Assembly (NCBI GenBank): GCA_009392195.1 | Contig: VFGY01000026.1 | Span: 1-64,000, forward strand | DNA length: 64,000 nt | Direction of reading: 5' to 3' | Source: SAR202 cluster bacterium | GTDB lineage: Bacteria; Chloroflexota; Dehalococcoidia; Lucifugimonadales; OSU-TB39 | Part shown: positions 42,047 to 50,571 of the stretch, piece by piece | Layout of the letters: every line of letters begins with the position of its first letter | Numbering within the stretch: position 1 is the stretch's first letter | Translations under genes and position numbers: made by a program | Notes under the pieces: model-generated | Seen by the model: only the letters and a program-made list of their open reading frames with translations | Databases searched by the model: none | Told to the model about the DNA's origin: nothing

Positions 42047-44668
42047 ATGCTGAAACAGATAGTAAATTTATTCGGTGCTTCAAATGAAGGTTCAATTAAA
42101 AAACTCCAACCTTTAGTTGAGACGATTAATTCAAGAGAACTTTCTTTAACTGAAATACCTACAGATAAACTCGTCGATAAATCAAATGATTTGAAATCAA
42201 AGCTTTTAGATGGAAAATCAACAGATGATTATGAAATAATTGCCGAAGCATTTGCACTTGTTAGAGAAGCAGCAAAACGTGTCCTTGACCAACGCCATTT
42301 CGATGTGCAACTCATGGGAGGAATGGTTCTTCATCAAGGTAAAATAGCTGAAATGAAAACCGGAGAAGGTAAAACACTTGTATCTACTTTAGCAGCTTAC
42401 CTAAACGCTATTAACGGTGATGGAGTACATATTGTAACTGTTAATGATTACTTGGCAAAAAGAGATGCCCAATGGATGGGTGCGATATATCGAATTCTCG
42501 GATTATCAGTAGGTGTATTACAACATGACGAAAGTGCTATCTACGTAGACAAAAACTCCGATGGGGTTTCGAATAATCTACAAACAGCTACTAGGAAAGA
42601 TGCGTACAACTGCGATATCACTTATGGCACCAATAACGAATTTGGTTTTGATTACCTAAGGGATAACATGTTAACGGATCAAACCCAAAGGGTTCAAAGA
42701 TCTTTAGAGTACGCAATTATTGATGAAGTAGATAATATCCTAATTGATGAAGCACGAACACCTTTAATAATAAGTGGACCTGCTGCTGATTCATCCAAAG
42801 ATTATTACAAATTTGCAAGACTTGTACCAAATTTAACTCAATTAACTGATTTTACAATCGACCAAAAACACAGAACAGTATCTTTAAGTATGGATGGAAT
42901 CTCCAAACTTGAAAAACTTCTTGGAATAAACAATCTTTACTCACCTGATAATTATGAAATTGTTGCCTACGTTGAAAATGCCTTAAAAGCTAATACCGTG
43001 TTTGAAAAAGACAAGGAATATGTAGTAAAGAATGGCCAAGTAGTAATCGTGGATGAATTCACAGGCAGACTAATGGAAGGGCGAAGATATTCTGACGGGT
43101 TACATCAAGCACTAGAAGCCAAAGAAGGATTGAAAGTACAACAAGAAACAATAACATACGCCAATATAACCCTGCAAAATTATTTCAGAATGTACAAAAA
43201 GCTATCAGGTATGACAGGAACAGCTTTAACAGAAGCAGAAGAATTTTGGAAGATATATAAATTAGATGTTGTTGAAATTCCAACAAATAAACCTATGCTT
43301 CGCAATGATTCTACAGACTTAATCTATACTGACAAAAAATTCAAATATAAAGCCATTATAAAAGATGTATTAGAAAGAAATAAACTTGGACAACCCATAT
43401 TGATAGGAACCACCGATATATCTAAATCAGAATTGATAAGTGGCATGTTAAAAAGATCTGGGATCAAGCATGAAGTACTCAACGCAAAACAACATGAAAA
43501 AGAAGCTGGAATTGTAGCACAAGCAGGAAGTATTGGGTCCGTAACAGTAGCAACAAATATGGCTGGAAGAGGAACGGATATAGTCCTTGGAGGAAACCCA
43601 GAAACATTAAAATTACAGCAAGACACCTGGCAAAAAGACCATGACAAAGTTTTATCTTTAGGCGGTCTACATATAATCGGTACAGAACGGCACGAGGCAA
43701 GAAGAATAGACAATCAATTGCGAGGCCGTGCAGGAAGACAAGGAGACCCAGGTAGTTCACAATTCTACGTAGCACTTGACGATGATCTTATGAATAGATT
43801 TGGCGGAGATAAAGTGAAATCACTAATGCATATGGCTGGAGTTGATGAGAATACACCTATCCAAAATAAAATGGTCAGCAAATCGATTCAAAGTGCACAA
43901 GTAAAAGTAGAGGCTTTCCATTTTGATATGAGAAAACACTTAGTTGAGTATGATGACGTTATAAATACACACCGTGAAATAATATATAAAGAACGAGACA
44001 AAGTGCTAGACAAAGCTAACTTGAGGCCAAATATTGAATCAATGCTTAGTAAAGAGATACAGAACATCTTAGATTCAGAGTCACCTACCCCTGAATTACC
44101 AGACGCAAATAATACAATATATGATTCAATCCTCAATATATTTCCAAAAGACAGTATAGTCAGCAACCAAGAAATCAATCAAATGTCAAAGTCGGAAATA
44201 GAGAACTATTTTGAAGAAAATATAGAACAAATCTATAATCGATTCGAAGACCAACATAGTTCTGGTTTAATAAGAGCTCTAGAACAAAATTTGATGCTCA
44301 GAGTTTTAGATAATCACTGGGTAAATCACCTTACGAGTATGGAGTCTCTTCGCCAAGGTATTGGACTACAGGCCTTTGGTCAAAGAGACCCATTAGTTGC
44401 ATATAAAAGAGAAGGTCATTCAAAATTCCAAGAACTTTTAAATAAAATACAACATGATGTCGCTTATATGCTATTCAACATCAATATAGTAAAAAACAAT
44501 TCTGTTGCAAATCCAATCAACAAATCCGCCCCAGAAAAATCATCTTTGCCCGTTAATACTACTAATAAATCGCAAACATCTACTAAAGTTAAAACTTCTA
44601 AAATTGGTCGCAATTCTATATGCCCTTGCGGAAGTGGGAAAAAATACAAAAGATGCCATGGAGAATAA
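42047..44668 (+). CDS. secA: Preprotein translocase ATPase SecA
   Basis: A full-length 873-residue SecA, the motor of Sec export. Walker A MKTGEGKTLVSTLAAYLNA, the DEAD-like IDEVDNILIDEARTPLIISG, the preprotein cross-linking domain and the motor-2 segment TNMAGRGTDIVLGGNPE are all present. The helical scaffold has HWVNHLTSMESLRQGIGLQAFGQRDP. The C-terminal zinc/SecB-type tail CPCGSGKKYKRCHG is intact. Its last 11 bases overlap the start of the following unknown gene, indicating coupling. Confidence 0.98.
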   Translation: MLKQIVNLFGASNEGSIKKLQPLVETINSRELSLTEIPTDKLVDKSNDLKSKLLDGKSTDDYEIIAEAFALVREAAKRVLDQRHFDVQLMGGMVLHQGKIAEMKTGEGKTLVSTLAAYLNAINGDGVHIVTVNDYLAKRDAQWMGAIYRILGLSVGVLQHDESAIYVDKNSDGVSNNLQTATRKDAYNCDITYGTNNEFGFDYLRDNMLTDQTQRVQRSLEYAIIDEVDNILIDEARTPLIISGPAADSSKDYYKFARLVPNLTQLTDFTIDQKHRTVSLSMDGISKLEKLLGINNLYSPDNYEIVAYVENALKANTVFEKDKEYVVKNGQVVIVDEFTGRLMEGRRYSDGLHQALEAKEGLKVQQETITYANITLQNYFRMYKKLSGMTGTALTEAEEFWKIYKLDVVEIPTNKPMLRNDSTDLIYTDKKFKYKAIIKDVLERNKLGQPILIGTTDISKSELISGMLKRSGIKHEVLNAKQHEKEAGIVAQAGSIGSVTVATNMAGRGTDIVLGGNPETLKLQQDTWQKDHDKVLSLGGLHIIGTERHEARRIDNQLRGRAGRQGDPGSSQFYVALDDDLMNRFGGDKVKSLMHMAGVDENTPIQNKMVSKSIQSAQVKVEAFHFDMRKHLVEYDDVINTHREIIYKERDKVLDKANLRPNIESMLSKEIQNILDSESPTPELPDANNTIYDSILNIFPKDSIVSNQEINQMSKSEIENYFEENIEQIYNRFEDQHSSGLIRALEQNLMLRVLDNHWVNHLTSMESLRQGIGLQAFGQRDPLVAYKREGHSKFQELLNKIQHDVAYMLFNINIVKNNSVANPINKSAPEKSSLPVNTTNKSQTSTKVKTSKIGRNSICPCGSGKKYKRCHGE

Positions 44669-45392
44669 CCTATATTCCGATAATCGGCATTTTAATACTG
44701 ATAACCTAATAAAATCTAATTCAACAGATAAATTAATACAGACCCTTAGATATTCAATAAAAAGTGGTACATACTGGCCACAGGCTTTAATTCAAGCGAT
44801 GGGATCATGGTCGCTACCAAATGAAACATACAAAGGCAGAGAGTATGTTTACTTAATTCATGGCGAGTGCTTCAACATGCTGCTTTTGGCAGAAAGATTG
44901 ATGGCAGAGTTACAGGATCTAATTAGTTTTACTGACATAGAAAATCTTCTTTTTAATTCAGAATTCCCAGAAGATTTTGATCTATCAACCTTGAAGTCGG
45001 AATTAGGAGTAACTAAGTATCGTGGACATGTTAACTTCTTTTATGGGGTAATAGTCGAAGAAAAATTACAATACATTGTAGAACAAGAAATAGAAAAACG
45101 ATATTACAGTAATGGTATAGGTGATATTAATAATCCTAGTAATAAAACTTTTCAAAAATTATACAAAGCAACTTTCGATAATTTATACATAAAATTTTGT
45201 ATAGACACATCTGTAACTAAAACAAAAATGTTCTACTTCAATGACTATATTAAGTTCACCTATTGGCTTTTCAAGTACAGGATTAACATTTCAGATGGAG
45301 CTAAAATCGCCAGTGACACAAAAAAAGCACTAAAGCATATCACCATAAAACCTCAATCATGTTTTGCCCCAGTGTTATTTCAATTGGGATAA
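44658..45392 (+). CDS. Hypothetical protein translationally coupled to secA
   Basis: A 244-residue soluble protein that I do not recognise. The ATG at 44658 overlaps the secA 3' end by 11 bases; the track start at 44505 lies inside the secA tail and is not credible. The sequence is rich in aromatic and charged residues (GTYWPQALIQAMGSWSLPNE, GREYVYLIHGECFNMLLLAERL) and looks mainly alpha-helical. WPQALIQAMGSW with a downstream HGECFNMLLLAERL suggests a ligand or protein-interaction fold, but no catalytic motif is evident. Its 3' end overlaps valS by 18 bases in convergent orientation. Codon usage looks like its neighbours. Confidence 0.75.
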   Translation: MENNLYSDNRHFNTDNLIKSNSTDKLIQTLRYSIKSGTYWPQALIQAMGSWSLPNETYKGREYVYLIHGECFNMLLLAERLMAELQDLISFTDIENLLFNSEFPEDFDLSTLKSELGVTKYRGHVNFFYGVIVEEKLQYIVEQEIEKRYYSNGIGDINNPSNKTFQKLYKATFDNLYIKFCIDTSVTKTKMFYFNDYIKFTYWLFKYRINISDGAKIASDTKKALKHITIKPQSCFAPVLFQLG

Positions 45393-48041
45393 TAATTTAG
45401 ACAATTTTTCTGATCTTTCTTTTGATATTCTATGTTTTTCAGTTTCTTTATCTACAATTTCACTTGGTGCATTATTCAAAAATTTAGAATCAGCTAACCT
45501 TTTTGAAATAGAATTTATACGTTCATTGATATTATTCAACTCTTTATTTAACCGATCGATTTCAGAATCAATATCTATATAGTCTTTTATAGACACCGAC
45601 ACAACAGATTCATCCAAAACAATTGAAACCAATTGGTTTACCTCATCATCCTCTAGATTAGCTTTTAAACTATTGTCCCCAATATTTACATTTGCTAGCT
45701 GTTCAATAAATACTAATTGATCTGAAATTCGGTCAATTAGTTCGCTTTCTATTTGGATATCTAAAGATATATTCGGAGGAATGTGTAATTCTGCCCGCAA
45801 ATTTCTTACCGCACGTATTATATCAATCACTGATTCAATAATTGATTCAGCATCATAATCGATTGAATTTTTATCCCCAACAGGAAATGAAGCTATGATA
45901 AGAGCATCATCATTGAATTCGCTTCCACCTATTTCCTTTTTTAACGTTTGCCATATTTCTTCTGTGATAAATGGCATAAAAGGATGCAATAAACGTAAAA
46001 TCCGATCTAAAACTAAAATCAAGGTAGAAATACAACTTACATCACCTGATCTTATTCTCAACTTTGACATCTCAAGGTACCAATCACAGTATCGATCCCA
46101 AAAATATTCATAAACTTCTTGTTGAGCTTCTGAAAATTGAAATTCTTCCATGTGATTATCAAAATCAAGAATTAATCTGTTCAATAAACTTAAAATCCAT
46201 TTATCATGTATATGATTTATATCAATTGGATTTATTGATTTATATTCCTTTTGATCTGTCGCATTATTGATAACAAATCTTGAAGCATTCCATAACTTAT
46301 TCGCAAAATTCCTGCCAAATTGTATCTTATTTTCATTTAAGCGATTGTCATTCCCCGCTGCCAATCCCATCGTCAAAGCGAATCTCAAAGCATCAGCTCC
46401 ATAGGTTTCTATAAGTTCCAAAGGATCCATCACATTACCTTTGGTTTTACTCATCTTTATCCCTTGAGGATCTCTGACTAAACCATGAAGATATATAGTC
46501 TTAAATGGGATTTCACCAGTGTTTCTTATACCCATCATAATCATGCGTGCTACCCAGAAAAACAAAATGTCGTGTCCTGTTTCCATAACAGATGTCGGGT
46601 AAAAATAATTTAGGTCTTCGGTTTTATCAGGCCATCCTAAAGTAGAATGAGGCCATAAAGCTGAACTGAACCATGTGTCAAGAACGTCTGGATCTCTTTC
46701 AAGATTTTTTGAATTACATGTAGCACAAACATTTGGTTCTTTAATTTCAACTAATGTTGCTCCACAATCTAAACAATACCAAACTGGCAATCTATGCCCC
46801 CACCACAATTGCCTACTAACGCACCAATCCCTAATATTGTTCATCCAATTGAAATATACTTTTTCAAAACGCTTAGGAATGATGTTAATCTGACCTGATT
46901 CTACTGCTTTTATAGCAGGCTCAGCTATTGGTTTCATTTTCATATACCATTGTTTGCTAATCATAGGTTCAACAATTGTATTACACCTATCACAACGCCC
47001 AACTGAATGCGAAATTTTCTCTACCTTTACAAGTCTTTGAATTCTTTCCAAGTCAGTTAATATTTGAGTTCTTGCTTCTCCTACAGTTAATCCACGGTAG
47101 TCACCTGTTTTTTCATCCATAGTCCCATCAGGCTTCATTACATTCAACACGTCTATTTCATGCCTTTGCGCTATTTCAAAATCATGAGGATCATGACCAG
47201 GTGTTACTTTCAAAACTCCTGTGCCGTAAGTAGGGTCTACTAAGTCATCAGTAATAATTGGTAATTTTCTACCTACAATAGGAAGTTCAATAAATTTATC
47301 ATGTAGATCCAAATATCTTTCATCATTAGGGTTTATTGCAACTGCTGTATCACCAATCATAGTTTCAGGTCTAGTTGTAGCTATAACAACAGACTCATCA
47401 CTATCAACTAGTGAATATCTGATATGATACAATTCTCCCTCTTGATTTACATATTTAACTTCTAAATCCGATAATGCAGTTGAACATCTTACACACCAAT
47501 TTACAATTCTTTCTCCCCTATAAATAAACCCTTCCTTATACAAATTAACAAATGTAGTAACTACCGAATTACTAGGCCCTTCATCCAAAGTAAAGTGTTT
47601 TCTTGTCCAATCACATGAAACACCTAGACTCTTCAATTGCTCATAAATACGTTCTCCATATTTATCAACCCAATCCCAAACATGTTCGGTAAATTTCTCT
47701 CTCCCTAGTTCTTGTCTAGTTAAATTATTTTGTGCAAGCATACGCTCTACTACAACCTGTGTGGCAATACCCGCATGATCTGTTCCGGGTAAAAGAAGAG
47801 TAGGATCTCCCTTCATCCTATGCCACCTGGTCATCAAGTCTTCTAAAGAAGTTGTAAGTGCATGCCCCATGTGTAATTCGCCCGTCACATTAGGTGGTGG
47901 CATTATTATGGTGAAAGGAGATTTATTTATATCAATTTTAGGTTGAAAATACCCTGATTCAGTCCAAAATTCATAAATATCTTTTTCAACTAATTTAGGT
48001 TCATAAGCTTTAAGTTTAAGCAACCTATATTCTTCACTCAT
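45375..48041 (-). CDS. valS: Valine--tRNA ligase
   Basis: A class I aminoacyl-tRNA synthetase of about 888 residues. PPPNVTGELHMGHAL contains the HIGH-type motif (HMGH) and KMSKTKGNVMDP the KMSKS-type motif (KMSKT). The editing domain includes ATTRPETMIGDTAVAINP and GTGVLKVTPGHDPHDFE. Zinc-finger-like Cys pairs occur (CLDCGATL, CATC). The C-terminus is a long coiled coil (DSEIDRLNKELNNINERINS) typical of ValRS. ATG at 48041 is preferred over a TTG three codons upstream. It overlaps the 3' end of the secA-linked gene. Confidence 0.97.
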   Translation of the reverse strand: MSEEYRLLKLKAYEPKLVEKDIYEFWTESGYFQPKIDINKSPFTIIMPPPNVTGELHMGHALTTSLEDLMTRWHRMKGDPTLLLPGTDHAGIATQVVVERMLAQNNLTRQELGREKFTEHVWDWVDKYGERIYEQLKSLGVSCDWTRKHFTLDEGPSNSVVTTFVNLYKEGFIYRGERIVNWCVRCSTALSDLEVKYVNQEGELYHIRYSLVDSDESVVIATTRPETMIGDTAVAINPNDERYLDLHDKFIELPIVGRKLPIITDDLVDPTYGTGVLKVTPGHDPHDFEIAQRHEIDVLNVMKPDGTMDEKTGDYRGLTVGEARTQILTDLERIQRLVKVEKISHSVGRCDRCNTIVEPMISKQWYMKMKPIAEPAIKAVESGQINIIPKRFEKVYFNWMNNIRDWCVSRQLWWGHRLPVWYCLDCGATLVEIKEPNVCATCNSKNLERDPDVLDTWFSSALWPHSTLGWPDKTEDLNYFYPTSVMETGHDILFFWVARMIMMGIRNTGEIPFKTIYLHGLVRDPQGIKMSKTKGNVMDPLELIETYGADALRFALTMGLAAGNDNRLNENKIQFGRNFANKLWNASRFVINNATDQKEYKSINPIDINHIHDKWILSLLNRLILDFDNHMEEFQFSEAQQEVYEYFWDRYCDWYLEMSKLRIRSGDVSCISTLILVLDRILRLLHPFMPFITEEIWQTLKKEIGGSEFNDDALIIASFPVGDKNSIDYDAESIIESVIDIIRAVRNLRAELHIPPNISLDIQIESELIDRISDQLVFIEQLANVNIGDNSLKANLEDDEVNQLVSIVLDESVVSVSIKDYIDIDSEIDRLNKELNNINERINSISKRLADSKFLNNAPSEIVDKETEKHRISKERSEKLSKLLSQLK

Positions 48042-48177
48042 AATATCCAATTACTCCCATAACCGTTTTGCAACACAAAATATAATCAATTAATTAAAGA
48101 TCATAAAAATGAGATAAAGTAAAACACTAAAGAATCTACCTAGATAGATTAAATGCTAAACTGTAATATTACAATAA

Positions 48178-49401
48178 TCATCCATTACGTTTCGTTTCAA
48201 TCTTAATAATTGTTTTTATCTTGTCTAAGATTTTTGTACTGGCTTCTTGTTTTGTCAACATACCCAAATCCTCTTCACCACCATGTTTATCAACAAGAAT
48301 AATCTTATTGTTTTCAGACTCAAATCCACTATCTGGATAAGATACATCATTAGCCGCTATAACATCTAATTTCTTCTCAATCATTTTTTTTCTAGCATTA
48401 GGAACCAAGTTTTCTGTTTCGGCTGCAAATCCTATTTTAACTAGCTTATTATTGGTTTTTAGTCTTTCCAATATATCTGTTGTTTTGACTAGCTTGATTT
48501 CCAAACTATCGTCAAAATCTTTTTTCATTTTTTGGGCATTCACATTTACAGGAGTCCAATCTGAAACTGCTGCCGCCATTATCAATATATCTGCATCAGA
48601 GCATTGTTCCACAAGAACTTCCTCCATATCTTTGGCAGATTCGACTGCTATGAAATTTACTCCAATAGGACTTTCAATCTTTGAGGCAGAAACCAAAACC
48701 ACTTCTGCTCCACGATCACGAGCTGTTTCTGCTAAAGCATAACCCATCTTACCGGAAGATCTATTTGTCAAATGCCTAACTGGATCAAGTTTTTCTCTTG
48801 TACCTCCAGCACTTACCACTATTTTAGATCCTTTGAAATCACCTGAAATATGTCCTAGAGTAGTTTTAATATATTCCAATATCTTCCCGGGTTCTACCAT
48901 TCTACCTTCTCCTGACAGCCCCGATGCAAGGTCTCCAGTTTCCGGTCCTAATACATAAAAACCTCTATCTTCCAATTTAGAAATATTTTCCATGGTTATA
49001 GGGTTCTTGTACATATAACCATCCATTGCTGGACATATCACTATTGGGCTTCTACTAGCCAAAACCGTAGCGGTTACAGGATTGTCTGAAAATCCATTAG
49101 CTAATTTTGCAATGGTATTTGCAGTAGCGGGAGCAATCACAATAAGATCAGCCCTTTCAGCTACAGAAACATGATTTATTTTTAAGTAAGACTGTAAATC
49201 ATAAATATTACTCATAACTAATTCATGGGTGATAGCTTTCAAAGTAAGAGGAGTCACGAACTTAGTAGCTCCATCACTCATAACGACATCAATGTTGGCT
49301 CTTTCTTTTTTGAGTAATCTGGCTAATATCACGGATTTATATGCAGCGATACTGCCAGTTATACCCAAAATTATTCTTTTGTCGTTTAAAACTCGATACA
49401 T
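48178..49401 (-). CDS. coaBC: Bifunctional phosphopantothenoylcysteine decarboxylase/phosphopantothenate--cysteine ligase
   Basis: A 407-residue CoaBC (Dfp). The N-terminal flavoprotein half has LGITGSIAAYKSVILARLL, the active-site His in KINHVSVAERADLIVIAPATANTIAKLANG and the catalytic ICPAMDGYMYKNP. The C-terminal CoaB half begins with GSKIVVSAGGTREKLDPVRHLTNRSSGKMGYALA and contains AAAVSDWTP. It makes 4'-phosphopantetheine from phosphopantothenate and cysteine. coaX, encoding the first pathway step, lies 16 bases upstream on the same strand, so the two form a CoA-synthesis operon. The downstream 48051-48177 stretch is empty. Confidence 0.96.
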   Translation of the reverse strand: MYRVLNDKRIILGITGSIAAYKSVILARLLKKERANIDVVMSDGATKFVTPLTLKAITHELVMSNIYDLQSYLKINHVSVAERADLIVIAPATANTIAKLANGFSDNPVTATVLASRSPIVICPAMDGYMYKNPITMENISKLEDRGFYVLGPETGDLASGLSGEGRMVEPGKILEYIKTTLGHISGDFKGSKIVVSAGGTREKLDPVRHLTNRSSGKMGYALAETARDRGAEVVLVSASKIESPIGVNFIAVESAKDMEEVLVEQCSDADILIMAAAVSDWTPVNVNAQKMKKDFDDSLEIKLVKTTDILERLKTNNKLVKIGFAAETENLVPNARKKMIEKKLDVIAANDVSYPDSGFESENNKIILVDKHGGEEDLGMLTKQEASTKILDKIKTIIKIETKRNG

Positions 49402-49417
49402 TTTAAATCAAAATAAG

Positions 49418-50200
49418 CTATCTGTTAGAAGCCAAAATTTGTCTCAACCCCATTAATGTTAAATCCAGATTTATATCGTCAAAAATATTTGTTTCTTTTG
49501 CTATGACAGTAACTAATCCACCCGTACCTATTACTTTTGGCTTGGAGCCTAGTTCAGATTTAAACCTTGCTACCATACCGTTAACCAAATCAACACAACC
49601 TAAAATTACACCGGATTGAATAGCATTTTCGGTGTTTTTACCAATTGCAGATGGTGGCTTATTAAGTTCAACACGCTTTAATTGAGAAGTATTGTGGTAA
49701 AGAGCATTTAAAGCAACTTCTACTCCGGGTACTATAGCCCCTCCAAGATATTCATTATCTATTGAAACGGCATCAAAAACAGTTGCTGTACCAAAATCCA
49801 CAACGATAACTGGAGATCCGTAAATCTTAACCGCAGCTGAGGCATCAACTATTCTATCAGCACCGACATCCCTAGTATTTTCATAAAGTATTCTTATACC
49901 TGTTTTAACGCCTGGACCAACAACTAATGCTTCCAATCCAAAATAGGACTTGAACATTTCACTAAATACCGATGTCAGCCTAGGTACTACGCTGCATATA
50001 GCTACGTCCTTAATATCACTAAGTTTGATATTTTTTATCTCGAGAAGTTGCTTCAATATATATAAATATTCATCCGCAGTTCTGCCTGCATCGGTAGCTA
50101 TAGTCCATCTGGCTGAGGGAGTAGAATCTGATGCATGCGTGCCAGATGTGAACATACCTAACGAAATAGTTGTATTACCTATATCAATGCAAATAATCAA
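49418..50200 (-). CDS. coaX: Type III pantothenate kinase
   Basis: A 260-residue CoaX. The phosphate loop IICIDIGNTTISLGMF opens the protein; GVKTGIRILYENTRDVGADRIVDASAAVKIYG and VIVVDFGTATVFDAV are the ASKHA-type signatures; GGAIVPGVEVALNALYHNTSQL follows. It phosphorylates pantothenate. The TTG at 50200 gives the canonical N-terminus and has AGAAAGGAT upstream, whereas the 16-residue extension in the track has no family counterpart. It is transcribed divergently from the attenuator-controlled operon; a TGATATAAT extended -10 lies at 50260-50268. Confidence 0.93.
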   Translation of the reverse strand: MIICIDIGNTTISLGMFTSGTHASDSTPSARWTIATDAGRTADEYLYILKQLLEIKNIKLSDIKDVAICSVVPRLTSVFSEMFKSYFGLEALVVGPGVKTGIRILYENTRDVGADRIVDASAAVKIYGSPVIVVDFGTATVFDAVSIDNEYLGGAIVPGVEVALNALYHNTSQLKRVELNKPPSAIGKNTENAIQSGVILGCVDLVNGMVARFKSELGSKPKVIGTGGLVTVIAKETNIFDDINLDLTLMGLRQILASNR

Positions 50201-50322
50201 TGAAACAATATCCTTTCTAGTGAAAAATGATTTTAATTCGAAAATCAACTCATTTGTAAATTATATCATCAGATTTACACAGACGATTTTTCTATCTATG
50301 TTCCTACTAAATAAGGGCCATA

Positions 50323-50351
50323 TTGATAATTAAGAATATAGGGTTTATAAT
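50323..50351 (+). promoter_or_regulatory. Promoter of the cysteine-leader/ThiF operon
   Basis: TTGATA (50323-50328), a 17-base spacer, and perfect TATAAT (50346-50351). The expected start site, seven bases past the -10, is A50358, which is the first base of the leader-peptide ATG. The transcript would therefore be leaderless. Confidence 0.85.
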
Positions 50352-50357
50352 TCCTTT

Positions 50358-50450
50358 ATGGACAAAATATATGAATCTATTAAATTGGTTTGCGCATGTA
50401 TTTGCGCCCAGGTAGAAGATAACAAAGTTATCTCCTCTGGGCCGGTGTGA
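50358..50450 (+). CDS. Cysteine-rich leaderless leader peptide (30 codons)
   Basis: An ATG at the predicted transcription start opens a 30-codon frame that ends with TGA at 50448-50450. The peptide contains VCACICAQ: Cys codons at positions 12, 14 and 16 (TGC, TGT, TGC), with no other Cys. There is no Shine-Dalgarno, consistent with leaderless initiation. It is too short for the ORF track. Its place between a strong promoter and an intrinsic terminator, with the third Cys codon touching a hairpin and the stop codon inside a possible antiterminator strand, indicates a regulatory leader peptide that reports Cys-tRNA charging. Function is inferred from this layout. Confidence 0.72.
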   Translation: MDKIYESIKLVCACICAQVEDNKVISSGPV

Positions 50451-50515
50451 ACGCAATGTAGATTCTTAGAAGACTAAGATAACTACAGATACTGTTTACA
50501 GTAAATGTTTACACC
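50402..50515 (+). promoter_or_regulatory. Attenuator region with alternative RNA pairings
   Basis: Hairpin 1: GCCCAG (50406-50411) with CTGGGC (50437-50442), capped by AGATAAC/GTTATCT (50417-50423 with 50427-50433), closed below by TTGC/GCAA. Hairpin 2: TGTAG (50457-50461) with CTACA (50483-50487), inner CTTAG/CTAAG. Hairpin 3: TACTG (50490-50494) with CAGTA (50499-50503). A long-range helix GGTGTGAAC (50444-50452) with GTTTACACC (50507-50515), nine pairs with one G-U, reaches the foot of the terminator; freed GGG (50439-50441) could add pairs to the terminator C tract. Confidence 0.65.
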
Positions 50516-50546
50516 CCCCCCAACTTTAAAAGGGGGGGTTTTTTTT
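50515..50546 (+). terminator. Intrinsic terminator in the leader, before the start codon
   Basis: CCCCCCC (50515-50521), loop AACTTTAAAA, GGGGGGG (50532-50538), then eight T (50539-50546). It lies 25 bases before the ThiF-like ATG and ahead of its AAGGAG Shine-Dalgarno (50556-50561), so it would stop transcription before the gene unless prevented. Confidence 0.92.
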
Positions 50547-50571
50547 GAGGTAATTAAGGAGAACAACAAAA

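Noticed and set aside
44505-44657. N-terminal 51-residue extension of the secA-linked ORF
   Set aside because: It lies entirely within the secA tail coding region in another frame; the start at 44658 has normal coupling.
50358-50450. Leader frame as a metallothionein-like small protein
   Set aside because: Only three Cys with no CxxC-rich pattern; placement before the terminator explains it better as a regulatory leader.
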